Assembly: GCF_028330985.1 (NCBI RefSeq)
Contig: NZ_JAQMUE010000088.1
Coordinates: 124,001-188,000, forward strand
Length of the DNA stretch: 64,000 nt
DNA from: Roseofilum reptotaenium CS-1145
GTDB taxonomy: Bacteria > Cyanobacteriota > Cyanobacteriia > Cyanobacteriales > Desertifilaceae
Reading direction: 5' to 3'
Shown: positions 41,515 through 48,565 of the stretch, piece by piece
Layout: the number at the start of each line of letters is the position of its first letter
Numbering within the stretch: the first letter of the stretch is position 1
Program-made: the position numbers and the translations under genes
The notes under the pieces: generated by a model
Databases searched by the model: none
The model's input: only the letters and a program-made list of their open reading frames with translations
Told to the model about the DNA's origin: nothing

Positions 41515-41544
41515 CAAGTTACCTAGTCTCCTCTAGGTGGCTTG
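41515..41544 (+). terminator. stem-loop between the HTH-DUF1822 and CHAT genes
   Basis: CAAGTTACCTAG (41515-41526) pairs with CTAGGTGGCTTG (41533-41544) over all 12 positions when two G-U pairs are allowed; the loop is 6 bases and TTATGTTGTTT follows. It could attenuate read-through into the CHAT gene. Confidence 0.6.
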
Positions 41545-41572
41545 TTATGTTGTTTACCAGAAGTGTTGAACA

Positions 41573-44500
41573 ATGGTTCAAAAAGTTATTAACTTCATTA
41601 TGCATGACTCTAGTTCTGAAGGAGTTTTCCTTTCCACAGAAATGCGAGACTGCAATCAAGACCAAATCTTGGTTGATATGAGTGGACAATTGCCTCCGAA
41701 TCCTGAAGTCAAAGAAGAGTATGAAGGTTTGAGTAAAATCTATCCCGGACTCCGCAATCCCGGACGAATGGCAACAACCAGAAAAGTCACTAACTTTAAG
41801 ACGGGTTCTTGCCAAGAAGTAAGCCAAGAACGACAAGAACTAATGGAATCGTGCAGAGAAAATTATATCCAATTAAGCGAGAAATTTAAGAAATGGTTTA
41901 GATCTCCTGAATGGATGAATTTTCTAATAAATTTGTATCCAGATTTGTCCAAAAAAGAAGAAATTAATATCTTTATTCGTACATCAGATATAGAATTGCT
42001 AAAAGCACCCTGGCATCAGTTCGATTTAATTGAAAAATACCCCAATGCTCAATTTATATTCACCTCCTATAATTGTAAAGCTCCTCCCCATACAAAGGAA
42101 GTAGCTGGGAAAGATAAGGTCAAGCTTTTAGCAATCTTCGGTCATGATGAAGACATAAATACGGATGAAGATAGGAAATGTATTCAATCGATTCCCTCAT
42201 TGGAATACACGGATCTGAATAAGCCAAGTCGTCAAGAAATCTTAACTCATTTGACGAATAATAATTATGATATTTTGTTTTTTGCTGGCCATAGTGAAAG
42301 CACTCAAGATGATGGTCGTATTTATATTAATAAGGAAGACTACTTGACAATTGAAGATCTCAAACATGCATTGGAAACGGCAGTAGAACGGGGCTTACAA
42401 ATTGCTATTTTTAACTCTTGCGATGGTTTGGGATTAGCTCGGAAACTCCAAGAAGTGAACATTCCCCAGGTTGTGGTGATGCGAGCACCAGTCACTGATA
42501 AAGTTGCCCAAGAATTTCTGAAAATATTTCTGATCTCTTTTTCTAATCATAAATCTTTCTACTTGTCTGTCCGTAAAGCCCGAGAAGGTTTACAAGGATT
42601 GGATTCTAATTGTCCCAATGCTTCTTGGTTACCCGTCATCTTTCAGAATTCTACGACTGAAGCTTTGAGTTGGCGGCAATTACGGGGACTACCTGGGGGT
42701 ATGGATTGGCGCAAATTTTGTGAAGAAAAAATTAACCCCCAACTCGATTGTACGTCTTCAAGCTGCAACAATAACCGCGATATTTCTGCCTGTGAGAGAA
42801 TTTATGTACCCCTCTCATTAGAAAGACTAGACGATCGGGAGTTTCTGAAAGGTTCTCTGCGTAGCGATGATGACTTTTTTGGAACAGTGTTAGGCAGTGA
42901 AAAATCTCCTAAACGGATTGCTCTGATTGGCGAAACCGGGAGTGGCAAAAAAGCGATCTTACAAAAAATGGTAGAGTGGATCGTAAACAGGAACAAGAAC
43001 GAGAATGAACCAAACGCTTATCCCATTTGGATTGCTTTAGCTGATTTACACGATCGCCGTTGGGATACCCTAGAAGAATTTTTAGAAAAAAAATGGCTCC
43101 CCGATGCTTTAAAAAAAGAGAAAGCGACATCAGATCATTTAGAATACCTGAGACAGTTATTTGAAAGTGGGCGAGTATTTCTCTTCCTGGAAGGATTGGA
43201 TGAACTGCCTATCTTACGGAGAAAAGAGTCTCCCTTGAGTCTATTAGCCGATCAACTCACCGATTGGATTGCACCCGCTCAAGTGATTCTCACTTGTCGC
43301 TCAAATTTGTGGGAAAATCACCCCAACATTTTAGAGGATTTTGAAGTTTATAAAATCGCCGGTTTGACTCACCCTGAGCAAATTAATGAATTTGTCGATA
43401 AATGGTTTGAATATTGTCAAAACCGGCCATCGGATCAAGATTTAGCTTCAGCGCTTAAATCTCAACTGAGAACTCCGAGAAAAGCAAAGTTTAGAACCAT
43501 TCTCAAAAACCCTCTGTGTTTAAATATATTTTGTGAGCTTTGGCAACACAATCAAGGAAACTTGCCGGACACTAAAACGGCTTTATACAAGAAATTCACC
43601 CATGGATTTTACGATCGCAGATGCTCGTCCGAATCCGATCCTTTAGAACCCAGCGAGATCGATTCAGCCTTGGGAGCGCTTGCCCTCGAAACCCTCGAAC
43701 ACCAAAGCTCTCAATTTCGGCTTCGGCAAATGGAGAGCTATAACACCAGAAAACCGGAACTCTTTGAGCAAGCCATTGAAGTCGGTTTTCTCAGTTTAGT
43801 GGAAAAGGAAGATCGCGACAATAGTCAATGGTCGTATCGTTTCTTGCATCCAAATTTACAAGAATATTTTGCGGCTCTGGCGATTGAAGATTGGCTCTTT
43901 TTCTTTAATCCCTCTGAAGGAATTTACCGTATTTTTGACCGCCATTGGAAAGAAGTGATTCTCCTGTGGTTAGGACGGGAGGATATTAATCCCGCTCAGA
44001 AAGAACAATTTCTCGATGCTTTAAGGCAATTTCTGGCTGAGATTAAACCCTACTCCGATCGCGCTTATTTTTTAGCAGCCGCTGGACTGGCGGAATTTCC
44101 AGACTATCCACAGGCAGAAACCATTGTCCGGGGACTGGTGAAATGGTGTTTTGGCGAGCAAGTAGAAGGGGGAAAAATCAAGCGCTTTCCGGCAACCCTT
44201 GAACTGAGAGCCAATGCAGCGCTGCAAGAGAGCGATCGCCCCCTAGTCCTTCAGATTCTCAGAGAACTATTAGACACCTACTCTGATGACACAACCCTGA
44301 GTCGCGTTGCTTACACCCTCGGTAAACTGGCACCAGAGCAGTCCGAAGACCAGGAAAAATCCTTAGAAGTCCTGAAAAATTTGTTGCGTAAGAGTCAAGA
44401 GGATGAGCAGCGTTTGGCGATCGCCTCCAGTTTAGCAGAACTCGATCCAGACCATACTTTAGCTCTCGATACTCTACAAAACCGCTCGGATACTTCTTCA

Positions 44501-45283
44501 TCTGATGGTGGCGATCGCAAATTCCATGGACTCGCAGGCGATCAAATCGATCCCGGTAACCCAGCATTCGAAACTCTGCTCGAACTCGCTAAAAGTCCAG
44601 AGGAAGAGATGCGCTTATCAGCCCTCGAAAACCTGAAAGTGATTTTTGAGGAAAAATATGCTCGCCAAATTGTTGATTTATTAAGCGATCGACAGGCGAT
44701 CTCTAACACCGAGAAGAATTCAGAGCTAAATCGGGTTTACAACGAATTATTGTGGCTCTGTGCCGATCTCCTCAATTATGTAGACTTTTACCAAGCCCTT
44801 CATCATTCCCCATTACCTAGGGTTGCTCAACCCTGCGATGACACGAGTCTAAAAAATACCCATCGGCTATGGATTAACGCAGCCTCTTTGCAAGCAGAAA
44901 CAGACCGCGAGGCGATCGCCCAAGCTCTGTGCAATACAATTTATGCCGAAGCCTTACCAGATCAGTCCATCCCTACAGTCGCCACTGACGTTGAATTAGG
45001 ACTTCAGATCGTTCGAGCTAGACAACACTTGCAAAAGCAAAAGTTAGTCCTTATTTTCGACCCATGCCACCCCAGTCAAGAATTACTCGACTGCTGCCGT
45101 GAAATTGCCTCTCCCAATTTAGGAGTGTATATCGCCTGGATTACTGAGCAACCCTTAGAACCCCCTTTGCATCAATTCTTTCCCCAAGACCCGAATCTCA
45201 AACGTTCCATCCGAGAGTGGATACAACAGTTGAATGATGCTTCTGGGGTCAATTCCATAACCGATCTTGATTTCAATAGCTAG
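41573..45283 (+). CDS. CHAT protease-NACHT-type NTPase-repeat protein
   Basis: A 1236-residue protein. The CHAT (caspase/separase-like) protease spans about 90-370, with catalytic His240 in FAGHSES and Cys283 in FNSCDGLG. The NACHT module spans about 445-640: the P-loop reads GETGSGKKAI (residue after Lys is Lys, not Thr/Ser), Walker B reads LFLEGLDEL (first acid Glu instead of Asp), and ILTCRSN is the sensor-like segment. Helical HEAT-like repeats follow (about 820-1060), then a C-terminal alpha/beta domain (about 1130-1236). CHAT-STAND proteins are known in cyanobacterial conflict and cell-death systems. The gene lies 111 bp after the HTH-DUF1822 gene. A protein sensing danger through its repeats and activating the protease is the expected model. 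Confidence 0.88.
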   Translation: MVQKVINFIMHDSSSEGVFLSTEMRDCNQDQILVDMSGQLPPNPEVKEEYEGLSKIYPGLRNPGRMATTRKVTNFKTGSCQEVSQERQELMESCRENYIQLSEKFKKWFRSPEWMNFLINLYPDLSKKEEINIFIRTSDIELLKAPWHQFDLIEKYPNAQFIFTSYNCKAPPHTKEVAGKDKVKLLAIFGHDEDINTDEDRKCIQSIPSLEYTDLNKPSRQEILTHLTNNNYDILFFAGHSESTQDDGRIYINKEDYLTIEDLKHALETAVERGLQIAIFNSCDGLGLARKLQEVNIPQVVVMRAPVTDKVAQEFLKIFLISFSNHKSFYLSVRKAREGLQGLDSNCPNASWLPVIFQNSTTEALSWRQLRGLPGGMDWRKFCEEKINPQLDCTSSSCNNNRDISACERIYVPLSLERLDDREFLKGSLRSDDDFFGTVLGSEKSPKRIALIGETGSGKKAILQKMVEWIVNRNKNENEPNAYPIWIALADLHDRRWDTLEEFLEKKWLPDALKKEKATSDHLEYLRQLFESGRVFLFLEGLDELPILRRKESPLSLLADQLTDWIAPAQVILTCRSNLWENHPNILEDFEVYKIAGLTHPEQINEFVDKWFEYCQNRPSDQDLASALKSQLRTPRKAKFRTILKNPLCLNIFCELWQHNQGNLPDTKTALYKKFTHGFYDRRCSSESDPLEPSEIDSALGALALETLEHQSSQFRLRQMESYNTRKPELFEQAIEVGFLSLVEKEDRDNSQWSYRFLHPNLQEYFAALAIEDWLFFFNPSEGIYRIFDRHWKEVILLWLGREDINPAQKEQFLDALRQFLAEIKPYSDRAYFLAAAGLAEFPDYPQAETIVRGLVKWCFGEQVEGGKIKRFPATLELRANAALQESDRPLVLQILRELLDTYSDDTTLSRVAYTLGKLAPEQSEDQEKSLEVLKNLLRKSQEDEQRLAIASSLAELDPDHTLALDTLQNRSDTSSSDGGDRKFHGLAGDQIDPGNPAFETLLELAKSPEEEMRLSALENLKVIFEEKYARQIVDLLSDRQAISNTEKNSELNRVYNELLWLCADLLNYVDFYQALHHSPLPRVAQPCDDTSLKNTHRLWINAASLQAETDREAIAQALCNTIYAEALPDQSIPTVATDVELGLQIVRARQHLQKQKLVLIFDPCHPSQELLDCCREIASPNLGVYIAWITEQPLEPPLHQFFPQDPNLKRSIREWIQQLNDASGVNSITDLDFNS

Positions 45284-45290
45284 ACTCGGT

Positions 45291-45321
45291 TGTAGGGGCT
45301 TGCATATTTTTCGCCCCTACA
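45291..45321. repeat. repeat A, copy with altered centre
   Basis: TGTAGGGGCTTGCATATTTT and TCGCCCCTACA. The centre TTGCATATTTTT is shared with the copy at 36359, so these two copies form a subtype. It lies between the convergent CHAT and 250-residue membrane protein genes. Confidence 0.85.
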
Positions 45322-45348
45322 GATACCTCTGATGATTATTGGGTAATA

Positions 45349-46101
45349 TTATGCCTGTTCTTCCTCCAGGGAGATCAGTTTCTCCTCGATCGCCAGAGGA
45401 GGACGCAGCAAGAAATAGACAACCAAACCAAAAAAGGGAATCAAGCGGGTAACCCACAGCAGCGTGGAATTGTGCCATTGGCGACGAGCCATATCATCAT
45501 TCACTAGCCAAGATTGAAAGAGGGAAAAGAAGAGCAAATCGATTGCAAAGGAATACGCCAGGCGATCGCTACCTACAATCTGTATCAATTCTTGCGATCG
45601 TTGCCCAATATCGCCAAATTCGGGTCTTGCAAACATCGCCCAACTGATGGAAATCAGGACAATTACACTTAAGAAAATACCCCAACCGCGACTCTCTGTG
45701 ACTTGTTCTAATCGCGATAGGGGGCGATCGCCTAATTCTGGATTGCTGTGTCTAATTCCTAACCAAGGCAAATAAAACACATTTGTCAAAAAGGCAATAC
45801 CCACTAAAAATGGAAACATCGGCCAGCGTTGACCTCGACCATCCACTAGAAAGCCCCATAATAATAAAGCCCAAGCCACCACGATATTAAACAACCCTTC
45901 TAAGGCAGGATGTAAAACCGGCGCTTGTTCAGGTAAAACCAGGGGAGTAATAAACCAAAAGTTTAAGCTTAAATCCCAGACTTCTTGCAGTAATTCTGAA
46001 TTAATATGCAGCAAAGAAGGACCAGGGGGCAAGTCCGAAAACAAGAGATAAACTACATAAATCAACCATATTGTCCAAATAAAAATTTTCCCCATCACCA
46101 T
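45349..46101 (-). CDS. multi-pass membrane protein, unknown function
   Basis: A 250-residue protein with about six or seven hydrophobic helices (for example 5-23, 70-86, 92-112, 142-160, 186-201, 215-235) and short polar loops, including an SWLVNDDMARRQWH loop. I do not recognise a named family. It seems to be a separate unit, as the next minus-strand gene lies 60 bp upstream. Confidence 0.7.
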   Translation of the reverse strand: MVMGKIFIWTIWLIYVVYLLFSDLPPGPSLLHINSELLQEVWDLSLNFWFITPLVLPEQAPVLHPALEGLFNIVVAWALLLWGFLVDGRGQRWPMFPFLVGIAFLTNVFYLPWLGIRHSNPELGDRPLSRLEQVTESRGWGIFLSVIVLISISWAMFARPEFGDIGQRSQELIQIVGSDRLAYSFAIDLLFFSLFQSWLVNDDMARRQWHNSTLLWVTRLIPFFGLVVYFLLRPPLAIEEKLISLEEEQA

Positions 46102-46161
46102 TGCTCATCCTTGAAACTTTGATTTTTAAAGTCTATCTAGTCCCTAGCGTGTAACGCTATA

Positions 46162-46701
46162 TTAAGCCACCTGATGAGAGCATTGACATTTCGGCAACTG
46201 ATTGAGCAATTCACTGTCAACATTACTGACTGGGGGAAGGGTTTCACCGGGTTCTAAAACTGCCTGATCCGCAGGAATTTGTTTTTCATTCGCTTGGAGT
46301 AGCTTTTGTTTAATGGTATTCAAGGCAGCTTGATTATTCACAGGTGATCGTGGTAGAGGTAAGTCTAAATTGGGCCAACTTGATAAACGAATACAAGGAC
46401 AATTTTTAGTCTCCATGCTACCAATCGTCATGGGAATAGGCATCACGCATCGACAGCAGAGAATTATGTCCCATTTGGGCGTGAGTAATTCGGCAATAGT
46501 CTGATCTGTATCTTCTAAATAACAGTCACCAGATTGATCAGAAAGTAGGGTTTGCCAACAGTCTTCAAAGGCTTTACTATAGCGATTTCTTTCAATGACG
46601 GGATGGGGAGAAAGAGTGCAATCGCCATTATGAATATAAATTTTACGTCCTAACTGAAGCCAGTGGGCTAAATATTGTTTAACTTGGTCTGCGGATGCCA
46701 T
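46162..46701 (-). CDS. cysteine-rich protein, unknown function
   Basis: A 179-residue soluble protein containing an internal CCRCVMP segment (about residue 82), NCPCIRLSSWP (about 99) and a C-terminal KCQCSH, which might bind a metal. No known motif. The stop codon touches the palindromic TAGCGTGTAACGCTA found in the repeat B end. Family not recognised. Confidence 0.65.
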   Translation of the reverse strand: MASADQVKQYLAHWLQLGRKIYIHNGDCTLSPHPVIERNRYSKAFEDCWQTLLSDQSGDCYLEDTDQTIAELLTPKWDIILCCRCVMPIPMTIGSMETKNCPCIRLSSWPNLDLPLPRSPVNNQAALNTIKQKLLQANEKQIPADQAVLEPGETLPPVSNVDSELLNQLPKCQCSHQVA

Positions 46702-46985
46702 AAATAATCTAACCTAAATACAGCTTATGAGTTTTGAAAACAGAGATCATAGGTTGAGAGATTGACTGATCATGCCTAGTGCTAGTTGGTTTACGATCGG
46801 GGGGGCTGGAGAAATTGGCGCTCGGCTCTGTCTAAAGATCTTGGTGGTAAGGACAGCAGAAAGGGAAATCGCTTGAGTGCGCTAGTGCTTATTCCCGATC
46901 TTCTCCTCTTCCTATCTTAACCTCCATCCCCTGTATCTTATCTCCATCAAACACAAGAAATTAAGCGATTAAAGCTTATGAAACT
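46702..46985. other. gene-poor interval upstream of the cysteine-rich protein gene
   Basis: A 34-codon frame at 46772-46876 (+) reads MPSASWFTIGGAGEIGARLC and ends soon after; it has no ribosome site and I do not consider it a gene. The promoter of the minus-strand gene must be here, but I see no clear elements or repeats. Confidence 0.4.
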
Positions 46986-47558
46986 CTAAAGATTGGTGAT
47001 TGAATTTAAAGGAGTACCTAACTCAGTTAAATTGAGGATATAGCCTCCCGTCACTAAGTACACTTGGTTTGCGATCGCTCCTAAATGACGAACCAAGTTC
47101 CCCAGGCGATCGCGAAAGGTTCGTCCCAAAGGATAGGCTGGAACCACCCCCCATCCGGTTTCTTCCGCTACCAAAATCAGATCCGCTTGTGTTTGTTCTA
47201 CCGCCAATAACAACTCTTGCTCTATCAACTCCCATACTTCTTGATCGTACTCTAGACAGTTCGCTAACCAAGTTCCTAAAGAATCAATTAATAAACACTC
47301 CCCTTCCTGTCCTCCATCCAGACATTGGCTCAACTCCTTCGGAACCTCTCTCATTTGCCATTGTGGAGGTCTACGCTGTTGATGTCGTTCAATACGCTGT
47401 TGCCATTCCACATCGCTTGGATCGAGTTGGGCTGTAGCAACGTAAACCACCGCCTTTCCTGTCTTTTGGGCTAACCTTTCTGCCCACTCACTTTTTCCCG
47501 ATCGCGCTGGTCCCGTCACTAATATAACGCTTCCTGGACGAGAAGCATCCGTTCCCAT
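46986..47558 (-). CDS. cobU: adenosylcobinamide kinase / adenosylcobinamide-phosphate guanylyltransferase
   Basis: Bifunctional enzyme of the late cobalamin nucleotide-loop assembly. The 190-residue protein has the P-loop GPARSGKSEWAERLA at about 12-26, ERHQQRRPPQW with the probable GMP-binding His near residue 54, CLLIDSLGTWLANCL, and LVAEETGWGVVPAYPLGRTF. ATG 47558 was chosen over a TTG two codons upstream. No other cobalamin gene is in the window. Confidence 0.93.
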   Translation of the reverse strand: MGTDASRPGSVILVTGPARSGKSEWAERLAQKTGKAVVYVATAQLDPSDVEWQQRIERHQQRRPPQWQMREVPKELSQCLDGGQEGECLLIDSLGTWLANCLEYDQEVWELIEQELLLAVEQTQADLILVAEETGWGVVPAYPLGRTFRDRLGNLVRHLGAIANQVYLVTGGYILNLTELGTPLNSITNL

Positions 47559-47578
47559 ACTCAATTGTTCAATTCCCT

Positions 47579-47611
47579 ATAAAAAACCAGGTACGTTTAG
47601 TGTACCTGGTT
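47579..47611 (-). terminator. rho-independent terminator of the 2-Cys peroxiredoxin gene
   Basis: On the minus strand AACCAGGTAC pairs with GTACCTGGTT across a 7-base loop and is followed by TTTTAT. Confidence 0.9.
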
Positions 47612-47634
47612 AATAGACTTCTGAGCTGTATCTT

Positions 47635-48237
47635 TTATACGGCCGCGAAGTAAACTTTTGATTTTACAGGATCGGGGTTCATGGTTTTTTCACCGGGTTG
47701 CCAACCCGCAGGACAAACTTCGTCGGGGTGAGATTGAACATATTGAATGGCTTGCAGTACGCGCAGAGTTTCATCAACGTTGCGACCAAAGGCTAGGTTG
47801 TTGATCGTGGCATGTTGAATGATGCCTTCTTTATCAATGATGAATAGACCCCTCAGAGCAACTCCAGCATCGGGATCGAGGACATTGTAAGCAGCACTGA
47901 TTTCTTTTTTGATATCGGAGACCAGAGGATAGTTCAGATCGCCAACACCACCAGATTTACGGTCGGTTTGAATCCAAGCTAAGTGAGAAAATTCACTATC
48001 TACAGAAATGCCTAGGACTTCGGTTCCTAACTTTTTGAATTCTTCAAAGCGATCGCTAAAGGCAGTAATTTCAGTCGGACAAACAAAAGTGAAGTCTAAG
48101 GGATAAAAGAAGATCACCACATACTTACCTTGGTAGTCCGATAGTTTAATGGTCTTAAACTCTTGATCGACCACCGCAGTTGCCGTAAAGTCAGGGGCTG
48201 CCTGTCCAACGCGGATACATCCTTCAGATTGAGTCAT
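47635..48237 (-). CDS. typical 2-Cys peroxiredoxin
   Basis: Thioredoxin-dependent peroxidase. The 200-residue protein contains [17 protein letters not shown] (peroxidatic Cys53), the FGSVxxSxFSH-equivalent [10 protein letters not shown], and [14 protein letters not shown] (resolving Cys175). It has the eukaryotic/plastid-type GG- and YF-like extension ([10 protein letters not shown] and [11 protein letters not shown]), so it is probably sensitive to hyperoxidation. Ribosome site ACGGAG. Its promoter shares a motif with the peroxiredoxin-glutaredoxin gene at 25147. Confidence 0.96.
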   Translation of the reverse strand: MTQSEGCIRVGQAAPDFTATAVVDQEFKTIKLSDYQGKYVVIFFYPLDFTFVCPTEITAFSDRFEEFKKLGTEVLGISVDSEFSHLAWIQTDRKSGGVGDLNYPLVSDIKKEISAAYNVLDPDAGVALRGLFIIDKEGIIQHATINNLAFGRNVDETLRVLQAIQYVQSHPDEVCPAGWQPGEKTMNPDPVKSKVYFAAV

Positions 48238-48272
48238 GTCTGCTTTCTCCGTTACATATTGTTACGAATCAT

Positions 48273-48296
48273 ATCATACTCATAGTCGTTATGACT
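48273..48296 (-). promoter_or_regulatory. shared motif in the 2-Cys peroxiredoxin promoter
   Basis: On the minus strand the segment reads AGTCATAACGACTATGAG followed by TATGAT. AGTCGTTATGA (48284-48294 on the plus strand) equals the half-site family seen at 25069 and 25102, and TATGAGTATGAT is identical in both promoters, with TATGAT a candidate -10. Confidence 0.6.
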
Positions 48297-48396
48297 CCTT
48301 TTTTTCCAACTTCCCCTAATCTTCAGTGATCAATGGAATAAAAATCGCCTATATCCAGGAGATACAGACGGTTTCGGAAACTCTTAAATATTTAGA

Positions 48397-48470
48397 TGGC
48401 TCGGGGCAGATTTGAACTGCCGACCTTGGGCTTATGAGTCCCCTGCTCTAACCAACTGAGCTACCGAGCC
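48397..48470 (-). tRNA. tRNA with CAT anticodon (Met, or Ile2)
   Basis: Acceptor GGCTCGG pairs with CCGAGCC; D arm GCTC/GAGC; loop CTCATAA gives anticodon CAT; T arm GGCAG-TTCAAAT-CTGCC. The anticodon stem (GGGGA/GCCCA) has only three standard pairs with mismatches at both ends, which is weak. An elongator Met identity is usual, but a lysidine-modified Ile2 cannot be excluded from sequence. Confidence 0.88.
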
Positions 48471-48515
48471 AAACTTGCAACTTTACCACTATAACCTAAT
48501 TTCGATCTAGAAAGC

Positions 48516-48550
48516 AAGGGAGATCGGAAAGCATTTTTCCGATCTCCCTT
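48516..48550 (-). terminator. stem-loop after the LysM-M23 gene
   Basis: AAGGGAGATCGGAAA (48516-48530) and TTTCCGATCTCCCTT (48536-48550) form a perfect 15-bp stem with a 5-base loop, 16 bp beyond the stop. Confidence 0.8.
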
Positions 48551-48565
48551 ATTAACCATCCAAAT

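Noticed and set aside
36303-45290. Prophage or integrative element carrying the CHAT island
   Set aside because: No integrase, tRNA-flanked attachment repeat or structural phage gene was seen; the tRNA genes lie elsewhere.
46772-46876. 34-codon frame with a GGAGEIGARL glycine-rich start
   Set aside because: Too short, no ribosome site, and no continuation of the fold suggested by the glycine pattern.
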